A DNA stretch of 64,000 nt, taken from positions 3,596,001-3,660,000 of the forward strand of contig NC_007802.1 in assembly GCF_000013565.1 (NCBI RefSeq). Reading direction: 5' to 3'. Source of the stretch: Jannaschia sp. CCS1. Lineage in GTDB: Bacteria > Pseudomonadota > Alphaproteobacteria > Rhodobacterales > Rhodobacteraceae. This document shows positions 19,330 to 28,570 of the stretch, piece after piece (within the stretch, counting starts at the first letter, position 1; every line of letters begins with the position of its first letter). Position numbers and translations under genes: made by a program. A model generated the notes under the pieces. That model saw only the letters and a list, made by a program, of their open reading frames with translations, was not told where the DNA came from and searched no databases.

Positions 19330-20473
19330 TGGACCGGACATTGCGACCGTCCTCGCGTCGGTGCTGGCCGACGATGGTGGGTCCATGACGCCGCCAATCG
19401 TGCAGACGTCCCTGTTCGCCTTCGACAACTACGCGGCGTTTGAGGCGCGCATGGCCGGGGACACCGACACCGCCATCTATACCCGCGTGCAAAATCCCAC
19501 CGTTGCGGCGTTCGAAGGGTTGATGGCGCAGGCCGAAGAGGGAGAGGCCGCTGTAGGCTTCGCCTCGGGCATGGCGGCGATCAGCTCCACGCTTCTGGCC
19601 TTCGTCAAACCCGGCGACCGGATTGCCTGCATCGAACACGCCTATCCCGACACCTACCGTTTTTTTGAACGGATGCTGCGGCCCTTTGGTGTCCAGATCG
19701 ATTACCACCCCGCCCGCGCGTTTGAGGATGACCCCGATCTGCTTAACGGGGTTGCCATTGCCTATCTGGAAAGTCCCAGCTCGGTCGTTTTCACGCCGAT
19801 GAATTTGGCCCGTGTGGCAGAGCACGCAACGCGCCACGGCACAGTGACAATGATCGACAATTCCTGGGCCAGCCCGGTGTTCCAACGCCCCCTCACGCTG
19901 GGGATCGACATCGTGCTGCACTCGGCCTCGAAGTACATTTCGGGCCACTCAGACACGGTTGCGGGCGTGGTGGTGTCCTCCCACGCCCATATCGCCCGCA
20001 TCCGTGATCTGACCTTGCCGCTTCTGGGCGCGAAACTTGCGCCGTTTGAAGCCTTTCTTCTCACCCGTGGCCTGCGCACCTTGAAGGTGCGGATGATGCA
20101 GCATCAGGCGACGGCGGATCTGTTCGTGGACCGGTTGGCTGCGGTGCCACAGGTGCGCAGGATCAACAGCCCCGGCGCCAACGCGGTGCCCGGCCTGACG
20201 GGCCGCTCCGGTCTGATGTCCATCGAATTCGACGACACCGTTGATATCCCAGCATTTGCCGACGCGTTCACTCATTTCCGGCTTGGCGTCAGCTGGGGCG
20301 GTTTTGAAAGTCTCGTCCTGCCGGCGCGCGTCGCCTTGGCGCAGGCGGGCGAGCACAATTCACTGCAAGCGTTCGGCGTATCCCCAAATCTGGTGCGCCT
20401 GAACCTTGGCTTGGAAGATCCAGAAGACCTTTGGGCAGATTTTGAATCTGCCCTGAGTGCAAGTCTGACCTGA
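19322..20473 (+). CDS. PLP-dependent Cys/Met-metabolism-type enzyme (cystathionine gamma-synthase/beta-lyase family)
   Basis: 383 residues from ATG 19322, which overlaps the regulator's 3' end by 8 bases. The fold-type I PLP signature is clear: SGMAAISSTL in the phosphate-binding region, DNSWASPVF with the cofactor-contacting Asp, and the Schiff-base Lys in HSASKYISGHSDT. Family members catalyse gamma-replacement or beta/gamma-elimination on sulfur amino acids such as cystathionine. The context (sugar-type importer plus TPP enzyme) is not methionine synthesis, so it may split a C-S or related bond in an imported compound. The exact reaction cannot be read from sequence. Confidence 0.9.
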   Translation: MSDGPDIATVLASVLADDGGSMTPPIVQTSLFAFDNYAAFEARMAGDTDTAIYTRVQNPTVAAFEGLMAQAEEGEAAVGFASGMAAISSTLLAFVKPGDRIACIEHAYPDTYRFFERMLRPFGVQIDYHPARAFEDDPDLLNGVAIAYLESPSSVVFTPMNLARVAEHATRHGTVTMIDNSWASPVFQRPLTLGIDIVLHSASKYISGHSDTVAGVVVSSHAHIARIRDLTLPLLGAKLAPFEAFLLTRGLRTLKVRMMQHQATADLFVDRLAAVPQVRRINSPGANAVPGLTGRSGLMSIEFDDTVDIPAFADAFTHFRLGVSWGGFESLVLPARVALAQAGEHNSLQAFGVSPNLVRLNLGLEDPEDLWADFESALSASLT

Positions 20474-20520
20474 CAAACCGGGTCCGCATACGACAACACA
20501 GGAAGAGAAGGGAGTTGCTT

Positions 20521-21780
20521 ATGAAACGTATTCTTATCAGTGCCAGCACCATCGCCATGATGGTCGCCGGCGCGGCGCAAGCCGACACGACATTGAGGTT
20601 GGTTGAAGTGATCACCAGCCCCGAGCGGACGGCCGTTCTGGAACAGATCGTGGCCGATTTTGAAGCCGCCAATGAGGGTGTGACGGTCGAGATTACCAGC
20701 CTGCCCTGGGGCCAGGCGTTTGAGACGCTGGCGACCATGGTCGCGGGCGGCGACATCCCCGATGTGGTGGAGATGCCCGATACTTGGGCCGCGCTTTATG
20801 CGGGCTCGGATCGTCTGGTGGACCTGTCCGACCATGTGGCCGGTTGGGAAGATGGCGCGACACTGACCCAGCGGACCGTGGACATGGGTAGCCAATCAGG
20901 CGCCTTCAACATGATCCCTTACGGCTTCTACCTGCGGGCGATGTTCTACAACCGGGCCCTGCTGGAAGAGGCGGGCGTGGCCGAGCCGCCGCGCACGATG
21001 GCGGACTTCGCGGCTGCCGCCGCAGCTGTGTCCGAATTGGACGGTCGGTCCGGCTACTGCCTGCGCGGCGGGCCGGGTGGCACCAACGGCTGGATCATGA
21101 TGGCAGCCGCGATGAACGGCACCAACGAGTTCTTCACCGAAGATGGCCAGTCGCGGATCAACGAGCCGGGCTCTGTCGAAGGGATCCAGTTCCTGCTGGA
21201 CATGTATCAGAACGGGAATGCGCCGCGTGACAGCGTGAACTGGGGCTTTAACGAGATCGTGGCGGGCTTCTATTCCGGCCAATGCGCGTTCCTTGACCAG
21301 GACCCCGACGCGCTGATCGCGATTGCCGAGCGGATGGATGCGGACGACTTCGCCGTGATCCCGATGCCCGTCGGCCCATCGGGTGAGGCATTCCCGACCA
21401 TCGGATTTGCGGGTTGGTCGATCTTCAACACGACCGAGCACGAGGAAGAGGCCTTTGATCTGGTCGCGGCCCTGTCGTCGCCCGAGGCAAATTCCACCTG
21501 GGCGCAGCGGGTTGGCGTGATCCCGATCCACCAGGGTGCTGATCAGGACCCTTATTTCCAGACCGACCAATTCGCGGGCTGGTTTGAGACCCTGAATGGC
21601 GAGGAATATGTGCCCACGATCATGCCCACCTACCTTGAGGAATGGGGCTATTTCGCCAGCACAATCGTGGTTGAAACCAGCCAGGAAGCGCTTCTGGGAC
21701 AGATCACCGCGCAGGAATTGGCCGACCAATGGGCCGAGTACCTGAACGAGGCGCAAGCCAACTGGCAGGCCGCCCAGTGA
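20521..21780 (+). CDS. ABC importer, extracellular solute-binding protein (family 1)
   Basis: 419 residues with a Sec signal peptide: MKRILIS, then a hydrophobic core (IAMMVAGAA), with cleavage probably after AQA. The mature part follows the family 1 carbohydrate-type binding proteins, e.g. AVLEQIVADFEAANEGVTVE, GGDIPDVVEMPDTWAALYA and the hinge region FAGWSIFNTTEHEEEAFD. It captures the substrate in the periplasm for the two permeases encoded next. ATG 20521 is preceded by GGAAG and GGGAG. A sugar, polyol or glycoside-like ligand is likely by family; identity unknown. Confidence 0.93.
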   Translation: MKRILISASTIAMMVAGAAQADTTLRLVEVITSPERTAVLEQIVADFEAANEGVTVEITSLPWGQAFETLATMVAGGDIPDVVEMPDTWAALYAGSDRLVDLSDHVAGWEDGATLTQRTVDMGSQSGAFNMIPYGFYLRAMFYNRALLEEAGVAEPPRTMADFAAAAAAVSELDGRSGYCLRGGPGGTNGWIMMAAAMNGTNEFFTEDGQSRINEPGSVEGIQFLLDMYQNGNAPRDSVNWGFNEIVAGFYSGQCAFLDQDPDALIAIAERMDADDFAVIPMPVGPSGEAFPTIGFAGWSIFNTTEHEEEAFDLVAALSSPEANSTWAQRVGVIPIHQGADQDPYFQTDQFAGWFETLNGEEYVPTIMPTYLEEWGYFASTIVVETSQEALLGQITAQELADQWAEYLNEAQANWQAAQ

Positions 21781-22712
21781 CCGCGCATCCTCAAACCAAC
21801 GTCATGCCCGGGGGATCCCGGGCACGACGCTCGCTTTATTGGCGATACATGGTGGAGCCGTTCCTTTACCTGTCGCCCGCCATCGTCCTGATCGGCACGG
21901 TCATGCTGATCCCGCTGGTCATCGGCATCTCCTATTCCTTTCAGTCCATCGAGATCCTGAACCCCTTCGCCACTGGCTGGGTGGGGTTTGAGAATTACGT
22001 TGATCTCTGGTCTGATCGCCGCTTCTGGATCGCGCTGGAAAATACCTTCTGGTGGACGTTTTGGTCCGTCTCATTCCAATTTCTTCTGGGCCTTGGCCTC
22101 GCGCTGCTGCTCAACACCCACTTCTTCGGAAAGCGCTTGTTTCAGGCGCTGGTCTTCCTGCCTTGGGCGGTGCCCACATTCCTGTCGGCGCTGACCTGGT
22201 CATGGCTGTTCAACCCGACCATCGGCCCCCTGCCCCATTGGATGGCAGCCCTTGGCATCTTGGAAGAACCCTACAACATCATGGGCGACCCGGATCTGGC
22301 GCTTTGGGGACCGATCGTGGCCAACATCTGGTTCGGCGTGCCGTTCTTTGCGATCACGCTGCTCGCCGCTCTGCAATCCATCCCGGAGGAGCTGTTTGAG
22401 GCCGCCGAGATCGACGGCGCATCCCCCTGGCAGACCTTCACGAAAATCACCCTGCCCTTCCTCGCACCCATGATCGCCATCACCGTCATGCTGCGCACGA
22501 TCTGGATCGCTAATTTCGCCGATCTGATCTTCGTGATGACGGGCGGTGGACCCGCAAATTCGACCCAGATCCTCTCGACATACATCTTCACCACCGCCTT
22601 CCGACGCCTTGATTTCGGGTTCGCATCGACCATCGCGGTGGCTCTCCTGATCATCCTTCTGGCCTATGCGATCTTGGTGCTGTGGCTGCGCAAGAAACTG
22701 GTGAAGGTGTAA
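21777..22712 (+). CDS. ABC importer permease (MalF-like)
   Basis: 311 residues from GTG 21777, which overlaps the binding-protein stop as GTGA; ATG 21804 or 21849 are possible shorter starts. Six transmembrane segments begin near FLYLSPAIVLIGTVMLIPLV. The EAA coupling motif that contacts the ATPase reads ELFEAAEIDGASPWQTFTKI, and KITLPFLAP completes it. It is an inner-membrane permease of the carbohydrate uptake transporter-1 type, partnered with the next gene. Confidence 0.93.
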   Translation: MTAHPQTNVMPGGSRARRSLYWRYMVEPFLYLSPAIVLIGTVMLIPLVIGISYSFQSIEILNPFATGWVGFENYVDLWSDRRFWIALENTFWWTFWSVSFQFLLGLGLALLLNTHFFGKRLFQALVFLPWAVPTFLSALTWSWLFNPTIGPLPHWMAALGILEEPYNIMGDPDLALWGPIVANIWFGVPFFAITLLAALQSIPEELFEAAEIDGASPWQTFTKITLPFLAPMIAITVMLRTIWIANFADLIFVMTGGGPANSTQILSTYIFTTAFRRLDFGFASTIAVALLIILLAYAILVLWLRKKLVKV

Positions 22713-22718
22713 ACGGCC

Positions 22719-23558
22719 ATGTCTGTCACCCGCCCAAACCCCGCTTTGACCATCGGCAAATACGCGGCCCTGCTGGCGTACCTGCTGTTCGCGCTGTTCC
22801 CGCTTTACTGGCTGGTGAAAATCGCGATCACGCCGGATCGTCTGATCTTCACGGAGGGAACGCAACTTTGGCCTTCCTCCGTGACGCTCGACAATTTCCG
22901 CACGGTGATCTTCCAGACCGACTTCATCTCGTTCTTTGGCAATTCGCTTTACGTGTCATTGGGGACGGCAGCTGTCACCACGATCCTGGCTGCGGGCGCG
23001 GGTTATGCGTTCTCGCGCTTCGACTTCGGGGGCAAGAAACTCATCGTTGCCATCATGCTAATCACCCAGATGTTCCCGCTTCTGATGATCATCGCGCCGA
23101 TCTACAAGATTGTAGCCTCGCTTGGGATGCTGAATTCGCTGACCTCGCTGATCGTGGTCTACACCGCCTTCAACATCCCCTTCGCGACCTTCCTGATGCA
23201 AAGCTTTTTTGACGCGATCCCCAAGGATCTGGAAGAGGCCGCGATGATGGACGGCTGCACCCGGTTTCAGGCATTGCGCAAGGTGATCCTGCCGCTGACG
23301 CTGCCGGGTCTCGGCGCCACGCTAGGCTTTGTCTTCACCGCCGCATGGTCCGAGTTGTTGTTCGCGCTGATGCTGATCTCGGACAACGATTCCATGACAT
23401 TCCCCGTGGGCTTGCTGACCTTCGTGTCGCGCTTCTCGGTCGATTGGGGGCAGATGATGGCGGCGGGATCGCTGGCCCTGATCCCAAGCTGCCTCTTTTT
23501 CATCTTCATTCAACGCTACCTCGTGCAGGGCCTCACGTCCGGCGCGGTCAAGGGATAG
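22719..23558 (+). CDS. ABC importer permease (MalG-like)
   Basis: 279 residues, six predicted transmembrane segments (first around YAALLAYLLFALFPLYWLV). The EAA motif reads DLEEAAMMDGCTRFQALRKV followed by ILPLTLPGLGATLGF. It is the second half of the heterodimeric transmembrane channel for the importer; the ATPase follows after 11 bases. The gene starts 6 bases after the preceding stop. Confidence 0.93.
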   Translation: MSVTRPNPALTIGKYAALLAYLLFALFPLYWLVKIAITPDRLIFTEGTQLWPSSVTLDNFRTVIFQTDFISFFGNSLYVSLGTAAVTTILAAGAGYAFSRFDFGGKKLIVAIMLITQMFPLLMIIAPIYKIVASLGMLNSLTSLIVVYTAFNIPFATFLMQSFFDAIPKDLEEAAMMDGCTRFQALRKVILPLTLPGLGATLGFVFTAAWSELLFALMLISDNDSMTFPVGLLTFVSRFSVDWGQMMAAGSLALIPSCLFFIFIQRYLVQGLTSGAVKG

Positions 23559-23569
23559 GGAGCCACTCG

Positions 23570-24649
23570 ATGGCAAGTATGGAACTCAAGGATGTGGTCA
23601 AACGCTACGGCGCGGTGGAGGTCCTGCGCGATATCAATCTGGATATTGCGGATGGTGAATTCATCGTGCTGGTGGGCCCCTCTGGCTGCGGAAAGTCCAC
23701 CCTTCTGCGAATGATCGCGGGGCTGGAGCCGATCACCGAGGGCGATTTTGTGATCGACGGGGCGCGCATGAACGATGTGCGCCCACGGGACCGGGACATC
23801 GCGATGGTGTTCCAATCCTATGCGCTTTATCCACATATGGATGTGGCGCGGAACATGGGCTTCTCGATGGAGATCCGGCGCGATCCGGTGGACGACAAGA
23901 AAAGTCGTGTGGCCCAGGCGGCCGAGACCCTTGGCCTGACCGCCCTGACAGATCGGTTGCCCAAGGCGCTATCGGGCGGGCAACGCCAGCGCGTCGCCAT
24001 GGGCCGCGCCATCATCCGTGATCCGCGCGCGTTCCTGTTTGACGAGCCGCTGTCCAACCTCGACGCCGCGTTACGTGTGGAAATGCGGTTGGAGATCGCG
24101 CGACTGCACCAACGCCTCGGGGCCACGATGATATATGTCACCCACGATCAGGTGGAGGCGCTGACACTGGCCGACCGGATCGTGGTACTGAACGGAGGCG
24201 ACATCCAGCAGGTCGGCAGCCCGCTGGATCTGTATGAGCGCCCGGCAAACAAGTTCGTTGCGCAATTCATTGGCTCGCCCACCATGAACGTCATTCCTGT
24301 GACGGGCGGCGTGGAGGGTGTCACGCTGGCCAATGGTCAATGGCTTGCACTGCCGATGCGGGAAACCACACCATTCGCGAGAGAGCTTGGTATTCGCCCC
24401 GAACATCTGGATGTCGTGGACCCCGGACCGGAGATCCTGACCGCCACAGCGGATGTGGTGGAGCATCTGGGATCAGATACGAATATCTACGTGAACGTGG
24501 ACCAGGTCGGCCCCATGATGGTGCGCAAACATGGCAATATTCCCGTTGCCGCTGGCGATACTTTGGGCTTACGGATCATGACTGAGAATGTGCACCTTTT
24601 CGCTGAAGGAGGTGCGGCCCTGCCCGCCTCGTGCCGTCGGGCAGCCTGA
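23570..24649 (+). CDS. ABC importer ATPase (UgpC/MalK-like)
   Basis: 359 residues from ATG 23570. The nucleotide-binding domain has Walker A GPSGCGKST (residues about 38-46), Q-loop FQSYALYPH, signature LSGGQRQRVAMGRAI, Walker B AFLFDEPLSNLD and the switch His in YVTHDQVEA. A C-terminal TOBE/OB regulatory domain follows (e.g. QFIGSPTMNVIPV and LGIRPEHLDV). It powers the 20.5-23.6 kb importer and, as in UgpC/MalK proteins, may serve other CUT1 permeases. The last codons lie right before the TPP-enzyme start. Confidence 0.94.
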   Translation: MASMELKDVVKRYGAVEVLRDINLDIADGEFIVLVGPSGCGKSTLLRMIAGLEPITEGDFVIDGARMNDVRPRDRDIAMVFQSYALYPHMDVARNMGFSMEIRRDPVDDKKSRVAQAAETLGLTALTDRLPKALSGGQRQRVAMGRAIIRDPRAFLFDEPLSNLDAALRVEMRLEIARLHQRLGATMIYVTHDQVEALTLADRIVVLNGGDIQQVGSPLDLYERPANKFVAQFIGSPTMNVIPVTGGVEGVTLANGQWLALPMRETTPFARELGIRPEHLDVVDPGPEILTATADVVEHLGSDTNIYVNVDQVGPMMVRKHGNIPVAAGDTLGLRIMTENVHLFAEGGAALPASCRRAA

Positions 24650-24650
24650 C

Positions 24651-27038
24651 ATGGCAAGCGCGTCGGACATTCGCCACGCTCTGGAACGGAAAACCCTGTG
24701 GCTGTCGTCGTGGATGATCCACAACGCCAACAACATTCGCGAGAAGGGCCGGATCAAGGTCGGCGGCCATCAGGCGTCGTCGGCATCGATGAACGCCATC
24801 CTGAACGCGCTCTACTTCGATGTGCTGCGGCCGGAAGACCGCGTGGCCGTCAAGCCCCATGCCAGCCCGGTCTTCCATGCGATCCAGTATCTTCTGGGCA
24901 ATCAGACCCGTGATCAGTTGGAGGCCTTCCGCGCCAAGGGCGGCGCGCAACCCTATCCGTCCCGCACCAAGGACCGGGACGATGTGGATTTCTCCACCGG
25001 GTCCGTGGGTATGGGCGTCGCCATGACCGCATTCGCGTCAATGACGCAGGATTATCTGGCCGGGCACGGGTGGCTGGATCGTCCCAAGGGCCGGATGATC
25101 GCCCTCGTCGGCGACGCGGAACTGGATGAAGGCAATATCTACGAGGCGCTTCTTGAAGGGGCCAAGCACGATCTGCGCAATTGCTGGTGGATCATCGACT
25201 ACAACCGCCAATCCCTTGACGGGGTGGTGACGCAGGGCTTGAACGCGCGGTTTCGGGATATCTTCGTGGCCTGCGGCTGGGATGTGCTGGAGCTGAAATA
25301 CGGCACCCTCATGCAGGATGCCTTCGCCCGCCCCGGTGGGACGCAATTGAAGGCGTGGATCGACGGCTGTGACAACAACCTCTATTCCGCGCTGACCTTC
25401 AAGGGCGGGGCCGCGTGGCGGGCGCAGATGGAGGGGGATTTCACGGGCGACAACGAGGCTCTGGCGCTTTTGGCCGATCATAGTGACGCAGAGCTGGCGC
25501 GGTTGATGGGCAACCTCGCGGGCCATGATGCTGCGTTGGTGGCGCAGACAATGAAGGCCATCGACCATGACCGTCCGGTCTGTTTCATCTGCTACACGGT
25601 CAAGGGCCACGGGCTGCCGCTGGCGGGCCACAAGGACAACCATGCCGGGATCATGACCAGTGCCCAGATCGAGGATCTGCGCGACACGATGGGCATAGCC
25701 GTCGGAGCGGAATGGGAGGCCTTTGCAGGCATCGACATCCCCGAGGCGGAGGTCAGGGATTTCCTGGACACCGTACCGTTCAACGCCGAGGGGCAACGCC
25801 GTCTGAACGCGAACCCCGTGCCCACCTACGACCGCGTTGATCCACGGATCAAAGGCGTCACCTCCACCCAGGAGGCGTTTGGCAAGATCCTCGCGGCCAT
25901 CGCCTCGGACGCGCCGGATCTGGCGGAGCGCATTGTCACGACCTCTCCGGATGTCTCCGTGTCCACCAACCTCGGGCCGTGGATCAACAAGACCGGCCTT
26001 TTCGCCAAAACGGATCAGGCCGATGTCTTCCGCGATCAATCCGTGCCGTCGGTGCAGAAATGGCGACGCCACGGGGGCGGGCGGCATATGGAGCTTGGGA
26101 TTGCCGAGAACAACCTGTTCACCTTCCTCGGCGCGCTTGGCCTGTCGCATTCCCTGTTCGGTCAACGGCTGCTGCCGGTGGGCACGGTCTACGATCCGTT
26201 CATCTGCCGTGGCCTCGATGCGCTGAACTACGCCTGCTACCAGGATGCGCGGTTCATGCTGGCGGCAACGCCATCGGGCGTGTCGCTCAGCCATGAAGGC
26301 GGCGCGCACCAATCTATTTCGACACCGCTGATCGGCATGGCGCAGGATGGTCTGGCGAGCTTTGAGCCCGCGTTTGCCGACGAGTTGGCGACGATCATGC
26401 GGTGGGGGTTCGACTACATGCAACGCGACGGGTCCGGTGATCCGTCCGAGGATAACTGGCTGCGCGACGAGACCGGCGGTTCTGTCTATCTGCGGCTGTC
26501 GACCGTGCCGCTTGAGCAGATCGACCGCACCACGGACGCGGCGTTTGAGACGGGCGTGCTTGATGGTGGTTACTGGCTACGCCGACCGGAGCCCGGTACC
26601 CGTGTCGCCATTGCCTATACGGGCGTCGTCGCGCCGGAAGCCATCCGCGCGGCGGGCCTTCTGTCCGAGACCATGCGCGGCATCGGCGTGTTGGCCATCA
26701 CGTCCGCCGACCGTCTGAACGCCGGGTGGCAGGCGGCGGAGCGGGCCCGCCAACGGGGCCAGACGGGCGTCAGGTCAACGATTGAAACCTTGCTGGCCGA
26801 TCTGCCGTCTGATGCGGGCCTCGTGACCGTCGCCGACGCCCACCCTGTGACCCTGTCTTGGCTGGGTGGGGTCGAGGGTCACCGGGTGAAATCCCTTGGA
26901 GTGGAGCATTTCGGACAGGCCGGAACCGTGGACGACATCTACCGCCTGCACGGAATTGATGCCAACGCCATTCAACACGCGGCCATGGCGCTGATGGGCG
27001 GACAGAGCGCGCGCTACGCGCAACCGCTACCCGGCTGA
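24651..27038 (+). CDS. Transketolase / homodimeric 2-oxoacid dehydrogenase E1-like TPP enzyme
   Basis: 795 residues from ATG 24651, one base after the ATPase stop. The TPP/Mg-binding motif reads VGDAELDEGNIYEALLEG and is followed by DYNRQSLDGVV, as in AceE-type E1 enzymes. The central pyrimidine domain has GIAENNLFTFLGALGLSHS and the family's HEGGAHQSISTP segment. AceE itself is near 890 residues, so this is shorter and lacks part of the N-terminal extension that docks onto E2; no E2/E3 genes are nearby. It may act as a stand-alone transketolase or decarboxylase on a product of the imported compound. Reaction uncertain. Confidence 0.85.
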   Translation: MASASDIRHALERKTLWLSSWMIHNANNIREKGRIKVGGHQASSASMNAILNALYFDVLRPEDRVAVKPHASPVFHAIQYLLGNQTRDQLEAFRAKGGAQPYPSRTKDRDDVDFSTGSVGMGVAMTAFASMTQDYLAGHGWLDRPKGRMIALVGDAELDEGNIYEALLEGAKHDLRNCWWIIDYNRQSLDGVVTQGLNARFRDIFVACGWDVLELKYGTLMQDAFARPGGTQLKAWIDGCDNNLYSALTFKGGAAWRAQMEGDFTGDNEALALLADHSDAELARLMGNLAGHDAALVAQTMKAIDHDRPVCFICYTVKGHGLPLAGHKDNHAGIMTSAQIEDLRDTMGIAVGAEWEAFAGIDIPEAEVRDFLDTVPFNAEGQRRLNANPVPTYDRVDPRIKGVTSTQEAFGKILAAIASDAPDLAERIVTTSPDVSVSTNLGPWINKTGLFAKTDQADVFRDQSVPSVQKWRRHGGGRHMELGIAENNLFTFLGALGLSHSLFGQRLLPVGTVYDPFICRGLDALNYACYQDARFMLAATPSGVSLSHEGGAHQSISTPLIGMAQDGLASFEPAFADELATIMRWGFDYMQRDGSGDPSEDNWLRDETGGSVYLRLSTVPLEQIDRTTDAAFETGVLDGGYWLRRPEPGTRVAIAYTGVVAPEAIRAAGLLSETMRGIGVLAITSADRLNAGWQAAERARQRGQTGVRSTIETLLADLPSDAGLVTVADAHPVTLSWLGGVEGHRVKSLGVEHFGQAGTVDDIYRLHGIDANAIQHAAMALMGGQSARYAQPLPG

Positions 27039-27097
27039 TGCCAGCCCGACCGCTCAACCTGATGCGTAAGCCGGGATGAGACGCACCGCACCGTAAG

Positions 27098-27125
27098 GCG
27101 GGGTTTCGCAAAACCTCGCTTTTTA
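27098..27125 (+). terminator. Rho-independent terminator after the catabolic cluster
   Basis: Stem GCGGGGTTT (27098-27106) pairs with AAACCTCGC (27111-27119) around a CGCA loop, with one G-U pair, followed by six T residues. It lies 60 bases after the TPP-enzyme stop and closes the 18.5-27.0 kb transcript. Confidence 0.85.
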
Positions 27126-27180
27126 GACATGTCTTATTGTCAGGCTAGGCATGTGTAATCCGGTGAGCTAACTCTCCCTC

Positions 27181-27351
27181 ATGTTGCCAAGTAATTTGAT
27201 TACTGAGTATTTGTCTGCCGAAGCCGATCACTTCTATCGACAGGAGTGGTCGGTCTTCGTTGCAGAGGTTGACCGCATGACAGGTGGACGCCCGGTGGCA
27301 CGGCAGTTGTTTTTCGACGCGCGCGCTAAATTTTTGTCTAGCAAGACGTAG
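27181..27351 (+). CDS. Possible small protein (56 aa), unknown
   Basis: An ATG-initiated frame encodes 56 residues: a helical, amphipathic-looking sequence including SAEADHFYRQEWSVFVAEVD and ARQLFFDARAKFLSS. It sits in an otherwise empty 390-base gap of lower GC. No Shine-Dalgarno is visible and I know no family, so the support is composition only. The remaining 27352-27513 shows nothing else. Confidence 0.3.
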   Translation: MLPSNLITEYLSAEADHFYRQEWSVFVAEVDRMTGGRPVARQLFFDARAKFLSSKT

Positions 27352-27513
27352 TCTGGCAGCTTTGTCGTGCGTTCGTTTTGATCAGGCGGAGCTATGCGCG
27401 GTCGCTCATGACCTTAATGCCACCATTCTCTATCTGTCTGGCCCGGGTGCACTTTGTGGTGCTGGCCTGGGACGACGCATGGGCGCCCAATCCAACGCAT
27501 AGGAAAAAGCTGT

Positions 27514-28491
27514 TTAGCCCGGATCCTGCACCCCGGCGGCGCAACTATCCGCCTTCACAGCGCCGCGCTGCCCCATCGGGCGATCTTCGCCCACAGTGCT
27601 GTCTTTGCCCGTCTGAGCCTCCATCTCGGCATCGAGAGTGGCCCCCAACAGGATGGAAAACGCGCTGAGCCACAGCCACATCAGCAGGACAATCACACCG
27701 GCAAGCGTGCCGAACGTCTCATTGTAAGCGCCGAATGCCTGCACGTACCACGCGAAACCAAAGGTTGCGGTCACCCAAATCAGCACGGCCAAAACGCCGC
27801 CCGGCGCGATCCACCGCCACTTGGCTTGCCTGCGGGATGGTCCAAAGCGGTAAATGATCGTGAACGCGACCGAGGCGAATCCCAAAAGCAGCGGCCAGCG
27901 CAGGATAAGCGCCACCTGCGTCAGGAGCTCTGAGCGAAAAATCAGTTCTGTCGCGAGTGGCAAGACGGCCAACGCCCCGAGGGACAAAAGGCCTACGATG
28001 AGGGCGAAAACCGTCAGCGCCGTGATCCTCAATTGAAGTGCCAGAAAGCCCCGCTCTTCTTCCTCTTCATATGCGACATTCAAGCCCGACACGAGGTTCG
28101 CCATGCCTCTGCTCGACGAATAGATCGCTATGCCGAACGCGATCATCGCCGCGAGGCTCAGCGTATCACTGTCGGCGCTGGCCAGCTCAACCATCTGACC
28201 CTGCACGATCTCTCGGGCCGCAATTGGCAGGGCACTCAGATAGGCCTCCGCGCCTTCAACGATCTGGACCGGGTCGACAAACGCGCCCCCCAGCGCCACA
28301 AGGGCGGCCAGCGCCGGGAACAGGGCAAGCATCCCAAAAAAAGCGATACCGGCGGCGATCAAACTCAACTGATCGCGTCCAACACGTTTGACCACACGCA
28401 ACCCGACATCAAGGAACCCGCGAACCGGGATCTCGCGGGGATGCGTGGCACGCTGACCGCGATGCACCGCGGCGGGGTCTGGTTCGGACAT
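27514..28491 (-). CDS. YihY/BrkB-family membrane protein
   Basis: 325 residues from ATG 28491, with AAGGGA about 9 bases upstream. The N-terminal DQLSLIAAGIAFFGMLALFP is the typical start of the YihY/UPF0761 (BrkB, historically mis-named RNase BN) family, which has six transmembrane helices. Later conserved parts include SSRGMANLVSGLNVAYEE and YRFGPSRRQAKWRWIAPGG. It is an inner-membrane protein, possibly a transporter; no function is proven. It lies downstream of the stress operon at 28571-30307 but is separated by a hairpin, so read-through is uncertain. Confidence 0.9.
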   Translation of the reverse strand: MSEPDPAAVHRGQRATHPREIPVRGFLDVGLRVVKRVGRDQLSLIAAGIAFFGMLALFPALAALVALGGAFVDPVQIVEGAEAYLSALPIAAREIVQGQMVELASADSDTLSLAAMIAFGIAIYSSSRGMANLVSGLNVAYEEEEERGFLALQLRITALTVFALIVGLLSLGALAVLPLATELIFRSELLTQVALILRWPLLLGFASVAFTIIYRFGPSRRQAKWRWIAPGGVLAVLIWVTATFGFAWYVQAFGAYNETFGTLAGVIVLLMWLWLSAFSILLGATLDAEMEAQTGKDSTVGEDRPMGQRGAVKADSCAAGVQDPG

Positions 28492-28513
28492 GGCAGGTAT
28501 CCCTTTCACAGGC

Positions 28514-28548
28514 AAAGGCCCCCATCCGCTACAGGGATGGAGGCCAAG
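28514..28548 (-). terminator. Hairpin after the membrane-protein stress operon
   Basis: GGCCCCCATCC (28517-28527) pairs with GGATGGAGGCC (28535-28545) with one mismatch and a 7-base loop. Read on the minus strand it follows the stop at 28571 but has only a short T run, so it may attenuate rather than fully stop transcription into the YihY-like gene. Confidence 0.5.
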
Positions 28549-28570
28549 CTATCAGGTTTTGGAGAGGCGG

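Noticed and set aside
25038-26423. A 461-codon minus-strand frame inside the AceE-like gene
   Set aside because: The plus strand carries clear TPP-enzyme motifs here; the antisense translation has no recognisable family.
27514-28491. Annotation of this gene as ribonuclease BN
   Set aside because: That name for YihY/BrkB proteins is historical and incorrect; the sequence is a six-helix membrane protein with no nuclease motif.
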